Shown here one piece after another: positions 55,068 to 64,000 of a DNA stretch of 64,000 nt. Source of the DNA: Dactylorhiza incarnata (taxonomy: Eukaryota > Streptophyta > Magnoliopsida > Asparagales > Orchidaceae); NCBI GenBank assembly GCA_033032865.1, contig JAWHQI010000013.1, positions 8,370,001 through 8,434,000 of the forward strand, in the 5' to 3' direction. Position numbers and translations under genes: made by a program. The notes beneath the pieces are model-generated. The model ran no database searches, was not told the DNA's origin, and was given only the letters and a program-made list of their open reading frames with translations. Position 1 is the first letter of the stretch, and the number at the start of each line of letters is the position of its first letter.

Positions 55068-55839
55068 CCAGTCCAAACACAGCCTTTAATACACTCCCGA
55101 TTCTCTCTCCCTTCTTGCTCTCGCGGTACCTTTCGCCCTTCTCTTTAGAATCCTTGCGAGTCCTCCTCACCCCTCAGCGATGCCGAAAGAGGCCGATGGT
55201 AGGGCCAACTGTGCCCAAGCCTTCGCCAATCAGTATTTAGAGACCTGCGATCTCTCAGGAGAAGATTTCACCCAGGCCATTGCTGACTACATTCCGCCGG
55301 GGTTCATCGCGTGCCTCCTGGGGAACCATGATCGCATCAACCAGTTCTCGCCAGACACTCTCGCGATCCCCTTCAAACATTTCGAGGTAGGACTCTATCT
55401 CCCGCTATGGCCAGAGGTGCGTCAGACCATGTGCTACTTCGGAGTCATTCCCGCGCAGCTTAATCCAAACTCCATCGCAATGCTGGTAGAATTCTCATGC
55501 TACCTGCGTGAGGAAGGGATCGAGTTCTCGCTCCCAGTATTCAGCAAACTTTTCAATTTCAGGGCCACCCACGGAGTGGCATTTTTCTCTAGGTAGTCCC
55601 CGCTCTCAGTGACTGGCATGACGAATAAGAACCACGTCAGGGTTCGACGGTTCATCTTTGTCACCGGGAAATTTTGCAATGTGCCTCTCGCGCCCCTACA
55701 GGAGGACGAGTCAACCTTCCGGCCTCCCGCGCTCGGGGTTATGAGTCCAAGTTCCACGCCTTCATCCTGAAGCACAAGATGGATGTCGTGCATCTACGGA
55801 AGCACGTCGGCTCGCTACCGCAGGTCTTGGCGGGAGAGG

Positions 55840-55920
55840 GTAAGCTAAAAAGATTTCGACCCTAGCTCTCGCTCCTTTTTCTTTCACTTCGACCTTTTTA
55901 TCTTATCCTTCTTGAAACAG
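55840..55920 (+). other. Candidate intron in F2
   Basis: GTAAGC...pyrimidine-rich...AAACAG, 81 nt. Confidence 0.6.
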
Positions 55921-56588
55921 GAGTTCGAAGCCCTCCCCTCCACCCGCCGAATATGATCATGGAGGTTGCTCCTATCGATCCCCTTGCTCTCATGCGATCC
56001 GCCACTGTTGCTTGTCGCATTAATCCGCCTCCCGTGAAGTCCAGTGGGCAGAAGAAGAAGTGGAAGCCCGATGCGGCCCCTAGCTCTTCCGCCAAGCGGG
56101 CGAAACCTTGTCTGACGGTGAAGGGAAAAGCTGTCGCGGAAGAGACCCCTGGCTCAAGCGCTCCCTCGACAGAGGTCCTGATGATCTAGATCATTGTTGA
56201 ACCTGTGGGGCCCTCCTCGGGACCGGTACCGAGAGGTCATCGAAACTTCCCTCTCGTCTAGAGGTATGCGGACGTGGCCGGTGGGCCTCTAATTCACTGG
56301 GACCGGCGGGCCAACCGAGTCCCCCTCTCCACCCTCCTTCCATCCTGTAGGGATAAGGAAACCACCAGTGGCGACGCCTATGGTCTTTCCTACGCGCTCT
56401 ACAGCTGTGAGGGCGCGTCCATCTACGACGCTGAGTCTACCCAGACTCTCGCACATGAGGCAGTAGCTGGCCAATGCTGCGGGCTCACGAGTGGACCCAC
56501 ATGCCCTCTCACCTCAGCAAGACTCTCGCGCATGAGGCAGCAGCTGGCCAATGCTGAGACCCTCCTCGCCAACCACCCAGACCGAGAG

Positions 56589-56669
56589 GTGAGCGCGTCC
56601 TCATGCCGAGACCCAAGCTCTCGTCCTTCTTTCTTTCCTTTACTATGTTAACTGACTTTTCTCTTGTAG
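56589..56669 (+). other. Candidate intron in F2
   Basis: GTGAGC...CTGACTTTTCTCTTGTAG, 81 nt, phase 0, with branch-like CTGAC and strong pyrimidine tract. Confidence 0.7.
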
Positions 56670-57064
56670 GACATAGCCAACTATGATACCTTGCTCGTGC
56701 AGTCGCGCACCATTGAGGAACGGAATAAGGATATGGAGGCCGAGAACAAGAGGTTTCGAGAAGCCACTGCTTGGACACCTCCCGCAGAGAGGGAAATTTG
56801 GCATCTTTACTCCAATGCCGAGTTCGAAGGTTTAATGCAGAGGTAGGCCCAGGGAGAATCGAAGCATGCGCTGGATGTGTTGCGAAGGGCCGGGCTCTTG
56901 AAGGAAGTGGGCAAGAGGATTCTTGCCCACCATGTTCTTCCCGAGATCTTTGGCCTGGTGGACGGTCTCGGGGATGTCGCTGATCTTAGGTGGGAGCTCG
57001 ACGTCCGTCAATCTCCGGATGGGGGCAGCGAGCATTTTAGCGAGGAGGCCGATGACCATCCTTG

Positions 57065-57630
57065 AAGATTCTCTTTCATTTCTTCTGTTTTTCCTTTTTT
57101 ATGTAGTGCGGGAACTGTTTTGTAACTCCTCTTTTTATACTGAAATGAAATGGAAAATTTTGCCTCTCGCAATCTGTGTTATATCTCGTTATTATCAGCC
57201 GATAGCTCGCACGTTCGTACGTTGCTCTTCACGCTTTCGCACTTTTGCGCGTGTGCCCGCTTATCGCTAGTTGGCCTTTAGAGACAATGACCCCTATCTC
57301 AGGTCACAACCAAGACACTCTCGCGACATTGGAGTGCTACGTGGTTGTAGCCCTTTCGCACTCGCTCCAATCATGTTAGGACTTAGAAGATTTTGTTTAC
57401 TTCTGTCGGGAACATAACTGCACTGAGAACTCACTTCATCGTGCTAAATTCTCACATCCCTTAGGGCTGGCTAACGTTCCACTGCACACTCATCGGACGA
57501 TTGTCTTTCTCGAACAATACCATTCGCCGTCGAGTATCCCTTATGATGGACACCACTCGCCAACCATATGCTGAGACTTGCCCTGTGTTAATTTTTTTGG
57601 GGTTGGATTTTTCTTTCTTACTTATCTTTC
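57065..57630 (+). other. Non-coding stretch between F2 and the tandem array
   Basis: No gene. T-rich 3' end-like sequence with TGAAATGAAATGG near 57140 and CpG-rich phrases such as GCACGTTCGTACG near 57207. Confidence 0.5.
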
Positions 57631-57639
57631 CTCATGTGT

Positions 57640-59690
57640 CACCAATGAGCGAGCCTATGTCCTTGCTAGCTAGGTGAGAGCCTGGATAGCGGGTCATCTC
57701 GGTTCCAACCTTTGAATCTTTAGAACCTACCACTGAGTGAGCCTACGACCCTGCCAGCTAGGTGAGAGCCTGGTCAGCGGGTCTGCTTGGGGCCAACATT
57801 TGAATCATTAGAACCTGCCACCGAGTGAGCCTATGGCCCTGCCAGCTAGGTGAAAGCTTGGTCAGCTGGTCTGCTCGGGGCCAACCTTTGAATCTTTAGA
57901 ACCTGCCACCAAGTGACCATATGGCCCTGCCAGCTAGGTGAGAGTCTGGTCAGCGAGTCTGCTCGGGGCCAACCTTTGAATCTTTAGAACCTACCACCGA
58001 GTGACCATGCGGCCCTGCCAGCTAGGTACGAGTTTGGTAAGCGGGCCTGCTCGGGGCCAACCTTTTAATCTATAGAACCTGCCACTGAGCGAGACTACGG
58101 CCCTGCCAGCTAGTCTGCTCGGGGTAAACCTTTGAATCTTTAGAACCTGCCACTGAGTGAGCCTATGGCCCTGCCAGCTAGGTGAGTGTCTGGATAGCGG
58201 GTCTACTCATGGCCAACCTTTGAATCATTAGAACCTGCCACCGACCTACGACCCTGCCAACTAGGTGAGAGCCTGGTCAGCGAGTCTAATTGGGGCCAAC
58301 CTTTGAATCATTAGAACCTGCCACCGAGTGAGCCTACGACCCTGCCAACTAGGTGAGAGCCTGGTCAGTGGGTATGCTTGGGGCCAACCTTTGAATCTTT
58401 AGAACCTGCCACTGAGTGTGCCTACGGCCCTGCCAGCTAGGTGAGAGCCTGGTCAGCAGGTCTGCACGGGGCCAACCATTGAATCTTTAGTACCTGCCAC
58501 TGAGTGAGCCTACAACCCTGCCAGCTAGGTGAGAGCTTGGTCAGCGGGTCTGCTCGGGGACAACCTTTGATTCTTTAGAACCTGCCACCTAATGAGCCTA
58601 CGGCCCTGCCAGCTAGGTGAGAGCCTGGTCAGCGAGTCTGCTCGAGGCCAACCTTTGAATCTTTAGAACCTACCACTGAGTGAGCCTACGACCCTGCCAG
58701 CTCGGTGAGAGCCTGGTCAGCGGGTCTGGTCGGGGCCAACCTTTGAATCTGTAGAACCTGCCACCTAGTGAGCTTATGGCCCTGCCAGCTAGGTGAGAGC
58801 CTAGTTAGCAGGTTTGCTCAGGGACAACCTTTGAATCTTCAGAACCTGCCACTGAGTGAGCCTATGGCCCTACCAGCTAGTTGAGAGCCTAGTCAGCGGG
58901 TCTGCTTGGGTCCAACCTTTACAACTTTAGAACCTGCCACCGAGTGAGCCTACGGCCCTGCCAGCTAGGTGAGAGCCTGGTCAGCGGGTCTTCTCGGGGC
59001 CAATCTTTGAATCTTTAGAAACTGCCACTGAGTGAGCCTACGACCCTGCCAGCTAGGTGAGAGCCTGGTCAGCGGGTCTGCTCGGGGCCAACCTTTGAAT
59101 CTTTAGAACCTGCCACTGAGTGAGCCTACGGCCCTGCCAGCTAGATGAGAGCTGGTCAGCGGGTCTGCTCGGGGCCAACCTTTGAATCTTTAGAACCTGC
59201 CACCGAGTGAGCCTACGGCCCTGCTAGCTAGGTGAGAGCTTGGTCAGCTGTTTTGCTCGGGTCCAACCTTTGAATCTTTAGAACATGCCACCGAGTGAGC
59301 CTACGACCCTGCCAGCTAGGTGAGAGCATGGTCAGCGGGTCTGCTCGGGGCCAACCTTTGAATCTTTAGAACCTACCACCGAGTGAGCCTACGACCCTCC
59401 CTGCTAGGTGAGAGCCTAGTCAGCGTGTTTGCTCAGGTCCGACCTTTGAATCTTTGGAACCTACCACCGAGTGAGCCTACGACCCTGCCAACTAGGTGAG
59501 AGCCTGATCAGCGGGTCTGCTCGGGGCTAACTGCCATTGAAACCTGCCACCGAGTGAGCCTACGGACCTGCCACCTAGGTGAGAGTCTGGTCAGCGGGTA
59601 TAATCGGGGCTAACTGCCTTTGAAATCTTCCTGCCTCCGAGCAATCCTACGGCCCTGCCAGCTTGGTGGGAGCCTGGTCAGTGGGTCTGC
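57640..59690. repeat. Tandem array of about 23 units, period about 88 bp
   Basis: Each unit holds GAACCTGCCACCGAGTGAGC, GCCCTGCCAGCTAGGTGAGA and GGTCAGCGGGTCTGCTCGGG. Unit starts fall at about 57721, 57810, 57898 and 57986; some are shortened, for example near 58075-58142. Units are diverged but contiguous, with no unique spacers. It sits in element F between F2 and the gag-like start. Confidence 0.95.
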
Positions 59691-59883
59691 TTCGGAGATA
59701 TTCTTTTTCACATTCTAAGCATCATCATCTTGTAAGTTGACACCAACCGTTCATAAAAGAAAAACAAAGTTCAAAAACAAACCTGAGCAAAGCAGCATTG
59801 CATCTCACAAAAAGGACTTCCCCTCCCATTCAGCAAGTGGTATGATCTCGCGGAGTCCACTCACACACTCAGCACTCGCTGGG

Positions 59884-60159
59884 CTAGGGAATATGTTGCC
59901 TGAGCAGATCTTGCCCATTTCCTTCCGCCACCGCCTCCTTCCCGAGTCGCTGGCCTGGTGCATTCCCGCCTAACAGCTGGGATGCCACCACTGGGACCGC
60001 GGGTGTCTTGAATTCACTTCTGGAGGCAAATGCAAGATGCAAGGTCTGCAGGACCTCTCGCTTGAAATTTTCAAACATTCCTATTGGTTGCGAGTGGTCT
60101 GGGGCAGATCTTTCTCCTCCATCTCCAGCCATGGAGCTCAGCTTGAGATTTTCTTGCAC
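59884..60159 (-). CDS. Gag-like N-terminal ORF of element F
   Basis: Minus-strand ORF just after the PBS-like site: MQENLKLSSMAGDGGERS, then IGMFENFKREVLQTLHLAF. Its place right after the primer site and its strand agree with a gag start. Only 91 codons remain and no capsid motif is seen, so identity is inferred from position. The tandem array begins about 190 bp further on, as if it had replaced the rest of gag. Confidence 0.35.
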   Translation of the reverse strand: MQENLKLSSMAGDGGERSAPDHSQPIGMFENFKREVLQTLHLAFASRSEFKTPAVPVVASQLLGGNAPGQRLGKEAVAEGNGQDLLRQHIP

Positions 60160-60168
60160 ATGCTACGG

Positions 60169-60190
60169 TCCATACTCACCGCACCAAAAA
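60169..60190 (-). other. Primer-binding-site-like sequence of element F
   Basis: Minus-strand TTTTTGGTGCGGTGAGTATG next to the LTR. The TTTTTGG context resembles Athila/Tat primer sites, but the match to a tRNA is not established. Confidence 0.4.
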
Positions 60191-60944
60191 TGTTGAAATC
60201 GTCAACCGGTCTCTGAGTTCAGACCCACAGGGGGTGTAGCCCATGCTTACTTCTCCCTCACTAAACTCTCTTGACTGTGGACGCAAAATCTAGAACAGAC
60301 CCAAGGTTGTAGCGAGGAGGTCCAGCCACACACCCGGAAGATCTTAGAGAGCTTCCCCTCCCAAACCAATGCTCAGGCGTGCACCTTGGAGGGCACTAGC
60401 AGCCAACTCTGAAACTAGCCTGGAGGAGAGAGCTCAAAAGATCTGATCCCTTCCAAGGTGCCCTTAAGGGTCTATTTATAGATTTTTTAGTCTGAACTGT
60501 AAATAACATGAATCAGTCTTTTAGTTTTACAAATCGCACCCCAAATTGGTCTACTAACAGCCTAACTCCGCTGTTCTGAAGGGCTTTTTGCAGCACACAA
60601 AGGGTATCTAGGTCATTTCCTCCTCAAAACCTTTTGGGCGAGTGGTCCATGAAGGCACCACTCGCCAGGCTTCTCGCACACTAGATTCTACCGGACGAGT
60701 AGTCCGTGGAGGCACCACTCTCCTAATCACGTGGCCTGCTTAGCGAGTGGGACTCCGCCCCTACTAGTCTGGTCTCCCATGCTCTCACCTATTTGAACGG
60801 GCGAGTACCTTGTGAATGGGACTCACACTCGCCCGGAGGCTCTCCCGCCTCTTCTGGCCTGGCCGGGTTTTCTGCCTGACATGGATCATGCCTCTTGACC
60901 CCCTTTTGACCTGGGTACCCACTCAGCGAATATGGGGTTGTACA
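60191..60944 (-). repeat. 5' LTR of element F
   Basis: 754 bp. TATA box at about 60481-60472 (minus). Hairpin with perfect 10-bp arms GGCGAGTGGT/ACCACTCGCC at 60637-60646 and 60657-60666. Confidence 0.9.
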
Positions 60945-62726
60945 TGGAGAGACCGCTTCGACCGAAGCTATTCTTGCTGGCATGCGTGAGAAGATGATTA
61001 AGGCTGAGAAAATTAAGCAGAAGAACGCTGATTCTGAAGAAGCTGCGAAGTCAAAAAAGAGAAAGAACTCAAGTTCTTCTGCTAAACCTGCCATGAAAAA
61101 GAAAAATAAAGAAAATAAAGGCATGACCGCTCCGGGGGCGTCCATTCTTCCCGAAAGCAGCGGTCTTAAGCATCCAGAGGATGCCCCTGAGATGAAAAGT
61201 AGTGGGGTTGGTTTCCATTTCTCTTCTGCGATATCAGCTTCTTAAGAGAAGCGGACTCCGAGCTGATTGCTTATCTTGATGAAGATTCCTCTAATGACCT
61301 CTCTTGTTCGATCTTGCAGGTGCTGGACCCTTTTGAATTTGAACGTCTCTGGGAGGCTGCTGCAGAAAAGCAGATTGCTGAAAAGGAGAAGGAGACCGAT
61401 GCAGAGGCGGCCACGTTAAAGGACGAAGCCGAGAAGGAAGAGAGGGAAAAGAAAGAAAAAGAAGTGCGAGCTGCCGAGAAGAAGGAAAAAGAAAAGAGAG
61501 CTGCTCTGCTTGCTGCAGAGAGGAAAAAAGAAGAAGAGAAAAAGGTTGCTTTGCTTGCTGCCGAGAAGAAGAAGGAAGAGGATAGAAAGGCCGCTCTGCT
61601 CGCAGCAGAGAAGAAAGAAGAGGAGAGGAAGGCTGCTCTACTCGCCGTAGAGAAAGAAAAGAAAAAGGCTTCTGATGAGGAGAGAGCTCACCAGATTGAG
61701 AAGGAGAAAATTGCACTTTCTAGCAGTCTGATGAACCCCTCTGCCGCTCAGATTGACAAGATAAAAAAAGCGGTTGCAGATCGTGCATCGGCGGTCTCTG
61801 CCTTGCAGACCGATAAGACAATGATGGTTCCAAAATTGTTGGAATTCCTACACCTGCCTACTGTTCGATCAAGATCTCCAGAGAGAAGGCGCGCATGAGA
61901 TCGTCATCATTGAAACATATGACATTCTTGTCAGCAATGCAGAGCTAAAAAGGAGGAGAAAAGAGGGAGAGAAATTGCAAAAGAGGGAATTTGAAAGAAT
62001 GAACCTTGAGCGTCTAAGGGGATCAGACCGCCTTTTGCTGACTACAGAACCTGTGGTCGCAAAAGATATCGAAAGTACCTTGCATGACTGCAGTCTTGAT
62101 TTTTTTCCAAGTATTCTCTTTTATGTGAAAACTTCTATCTTTGAATTGTTTGCAGTTGAGCTAACTATTTAACCTTTCTGATCGCAGGTGATGAGGTCGC
62201 GAAGGTTCCAAAGGAAGGAGAGCTCTTTTCACAATAGATGGTGGTTCCACCTCAGCTCGCTGACATCCTTAAGCCAATGTTTGAGGGTGTTCGCTCCATG
62301 CTGATTCGGGAGCGATCTCAAAATGATCAACTACGTGCTCGAGAAGACCAGCTCTGGGTTCAGACCGCTGATTTTGAAGGAAGGCTCCGAGCTAATGAAA
62401 AATGAGTCCGCGAGGAGTGCGATCAGAAGAAGGTCGTGCTCGTTCGGGCGCTTCGGAAGGCTGAGAAGGATGCCAAATACTACAAAGGAAAAGTCGCAGC
62501 TCTGTCCGCTGAGGTCGCCATCCTAAGGGGTGCCCCTGCAATAATGACAATGAGGCCAGGGACTTCTGGCAATCAAGCGGAGGAAAGACCGGCTTCAGAA
62601 ATCTTGGTCATCCCTATGGAGCAGGTGGACAGAGAGATGTCAAAAATTCATCGAGTTGCGATGTTTGCTAATCATAGCCAAGCGTCTGTTCTGACCATCG
62701 TGAATGAGATGCAGGACCACCGTTAA
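60945..62726 (+). pseudogene. Gene H1, second part (coiled-coil protein)
   Basis: Continues in frame after element F: a basic segment KSKKRKNSSSSAKPAMKKKN (nuclear-signal-like) runs to a TAA at 61243-61245. A splice-acceptor-like CTTGCAG at 61319 leads into 61314-61898, an E/K/A-rich coiled coil with about four copies of a KKAALLAAEKKKEE-type repeat. Later exon-like parts are 61975-62170 and 62190-62726; the latter carries an in-frame TAG at about 62238 and a TGA at about 62403, and ends EMQDHR. No known catalytic domain. Probably a structural or DNA/RNA-associated extra protein of a retroelement (inference). Confidence 0.5.
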
Positions 62727-62984
62727 TGTATTGTAATATATGTGGTGACAATAATTTTTATTTATGCGATCTCTGTGATGCTATGATGTTGATCTCCTAT
62801 TATGGTGTGTTGCTTGTTTTTCTTTTATCCATATACTGATCATGCTCTGGGATTCTGTGGTCTCTCTTTAATGAGGCCGAATGCATAGCGATATTTCTAA
62901 TCTTATGCAGGTATACCATAGTTCTGAGCAATTTTATAGGGCGATCTCAGGAAAAGTCATCATTATGAAAATATCCTTGGATTC
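62727..62984 (+). other. H1 3' end and H2 promoter region
   Basis: TGTAATATATGTGG and AATAATTTTTATTTATGCG look like a plant 3' end. GCGATCTCAGG at 62941 repeats a motif seen in other promoters of this window. Confidence 0.4.
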
Positions 62985-62994
62985 CTATAAATAG
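62985..62994 (+). promoter_or_regulatory. TATA box of gene H2
   Basis: CTATAAATAG, 34 nt upstream of ATG 63028. Confidence 0.6.
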
Positions 62995-63027
62995 CCGGCC
63001 TTTGAATTTTCATTTCATACTTTTCAA

Positions 63028-64000
63028 ATGCGCCCTAACAATCGGTCTCAGCGAACTCCCATTATGGTGTCCGCACGAGCTTCCTCTGTCAAAGTCTTCT
63101 TAGAGGCTGATCAAAAACCAAGCCATCTTTCCAAGGATGAATACTTGTCGTTCCTAGCAAAGCAAATGGTCCAAAACCAGATCATAGTGAGACCGCCGAA
63201 AGAGGGTGAATGATTGAATTTTGGAGAGGAGAACAAATTCGTCATTCCCAACGATCACTTCGATCATGTGCTGAAATTCCCACTTCCTTGGGAAATTCTT
63301 GAGATAATGGAGTACTACGGATTTGTGCTCGCTCAGCTGCATCCGAATTCGATCTGTGTCATCAATGTCTTCATAAATTACTTGTGATCGGAAAGAATTA
63401 AATTTACTATGGCATTTTTCCGCGCGACCTTTACTACAAAAATACTGAAAGAAGGACAAAAGAAAGAAGAGTTCAAGGGGTTAGTTTATTTTTCATGCGA
63501 AGGAGCAAAAATTCTGAATCTTCCAAATAAAGTTCCTTTCTGGACAGAAAGGTTCCTTATTTTCGAAGGCGACCTCAGAGGTCTCAGCAGACAACCATCT
63601 ACGAGAGCAAAAGGCATCTTTAGAAAAATCAAGACGATCTCAAAAGAGGAGCTCGACATTCTTGCCTTTCTAGCGGGCAAGAGATTGGACCTCCTCCATT
63701 ATCTGGCGATCTGGCCTGAGATCGCTGAGATTCTCCCGGATGAAAGTGAGTATTTTCCCTGCGATCTCATATGTCCTTTCCATAACTTCTTGATTTTTCT
63801 AACTATCCTTTTCAGTGACCTTTGCGATCCCTACAGCCGACCTGGTAGCACCAGCTGAAGAGGTTCTCACTCAGAGGGAAAGAAGAAAAAGAAGGGAAGA
63901 AGAGCGCGAGACCGCTGGGGTTTGCAATTCGACGGAGACCTCCAGTGATCAGTTCCCCATGGCTGGTTTCATGAAGAAACAAAAGGATATCAAGGGAAAA
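63028..64000 (+). pseudogene. Gene H2: putative gypsy-type transposon domain protein, runs off window
   Basis: One frame from ATG 63028 (MRPNNRSQRTPIMVSARASS) is interrupted only by TGA at 63211 and TGA at 63385. EILEIMEYYGFVLAQLHPNS and the following SERIKFTMAFFRATF correspond to the F2 domain (FGVIPAQLNPNS, IEFSLPVFSKLF). A GT-AG intron at 63746-63815 (70 nt: GTGAGT...CTTTTCAG) joins the frame to an exon that is open to the window end and rich in R, K and E. H2 is a diverged relative of F2 at a comparable place in its element. Function unknown. Confidence 0.6.
63746..63815 (+). other. Candidate intron in H2
   Basis: GTGAGT donor, CTTTTCAG acceptor, 70 nt; splicing keeps the downstream exon open to 64000. 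Confidence 0.75.

Larger units (their letters stand above)
55180..57064 (+). pseudogene. Gene F2: intron-containing antisense ORF with plant 'putative gypsy type transposon' domain
   Basis: Exon 1 (55180-55596) starts MPKEADGRANCAQAF. It contains FEVGLYLPLWPEVRQTMCYF and GVIPAQLNPNSIAMLVEF, matching the pattern of the domain called putative gypsy-type transposon (Transposase_28). Good GT-AG introns fit 55840-55920 (81 nt) and 56589-56669 (81 nt). The second is phase 0 and extends the open frame from 56274 by 58 codons to a TAG at 56844. The same frame continues to 57062. A Lys-rich region with PSSSAKRAKP, a possible nuclear signal, lies near 56080-56110, and a coiled-coil region follows. Several stops show decay. 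The strand is opposite to element F. Function unknown. Confidence 0.6.
44009..60944 (-). mobile_element. Element F: Tat-like non-autonomous LTR element, TSD TGGAG
   Basis: LTRs 44009-44759 and 60191-60944; flanks 44004-44008 and 60945-60949 are both TGGAG. Orientation is minus, from the TATA box on the minus strand, purine-rich CAAAGAGCAGGGATTA beside the left LTR, and a PBS-like TTTTTGGTGCGGTGAG beside the right LTR. It contains a short minus-strand gag-like start, an 88-bp tandem array, two antisense genes (F1, F2) and the nested element E. No RT or integrase of its own. Extra ORFs, some antisense, are known in the Tat lineage. Confidence 0.88.
42953..64000. mobile_element. Element H: retroelement-like unit with two + strand genes, partial
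   Basis: Left edge inferred at TGTTGGTAC (42953); right edge outside the window. A candidate minus-strand LTR is 42953-43506. Two + strand gene-like units follow: H1 (43583-62726, interrupted by element F at 44008/60945) and H2 (62985 on). No gag-pol is visible. The layout parallels element F. Classification as Tat-like is inference from this parallel. Confidence 0.45.

Noticed and set aside
55180..57064. Host gene candidate (TATA box, introns)
   Set aside because: Lies inside an LTR element with matching target duplication and carries a domain known from plant retroelement extra ORFs; also contains stops.
57640..59690. Possible CRISPR-like array
   Set aside because: Units are contiguous 88-bp repeats without unique spacers, in a plant retroelement.
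61314..61898. Host coiled-coil gene
   Set aside because: The frame is continuous with a segment across the F insertion and is followed by a retroelement-type ORF (H2); more likely an extra ORF of element H.

Overview
This is plant nuclear DNA made almost entirely of nested LTR retrotransposons; no host gene, rRNA or tRNA gene is recognisable. The evidence is Ty1-copia elements primed by initiator-Met tRNA, Athila-type Ty3-gypsy elements, a Tekay/Del-type chromovirus, a Tat-like element with extra ORFs on the opposite strand, and an RTE-clade LINE with a (TTG)n tail. This fits intergenic DNA of a flowering plant with a large genome; the species cannot be named from the sequence.

Left stack (1-35081). 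The base is a decayed copia element on the + strand (element D, 29825-35081, 5' part missing). A solo copia LTR (32434-33748, TSD CAAAC) sits in its RNase H domain, and a minus-strand Athila element (visible 4562-29824) cuts it at 29824. The Athila element is split by four insertions: a SIRE-like copia element (element A, leaves the window on the left, LTR at 3252-4561), a non-autonomous Athila-type element (element B, 6798-12980, TSD GCAGA), a 5'-truncated RTE LINE (14654-17412, 14-bp TSD) and a non-autonomous copia-type element (element C, 19052-26963, TSD GCCAT).

Right stack (35082-64000). A pol remnant of a SIRE-type copia element (element G, minus strand, 38074-40745) carries a downstream ORF at 37306-37530. 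It is cut by the 3' end of a second Athila copy (LTR 40746-42422). From about 43 kb to the right edge lies element H, a retroelement-like sequence with two + strand genes. It is interrupted by Tat-like element F (44009-60944, TSD TGGAG), which also carries two + strand intron-containing genes antisense to its own LTRs, plus an 88-bp tandem array. F is in turn interrupted by a Tekay-type chromovirus (element E, 45896-54808).

All coding regions look inactivated by stops, frameshifts, lost start codons or catalytic changes, several of them G-to-A or C-to-T type. The most striking pattern crosses families: nearly every LTR family here has its own GC/CpG-rich palindromic motif, repeated in an array upstream of its TATA box, and the same motif recurs before internal ORFs. 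Also notable are an 83-nt intron-like insertion in the chromovirus gag-pol, a ~90-nt module shared by Athila and copia elements, and the antisense two-gene cassettes in F and H.
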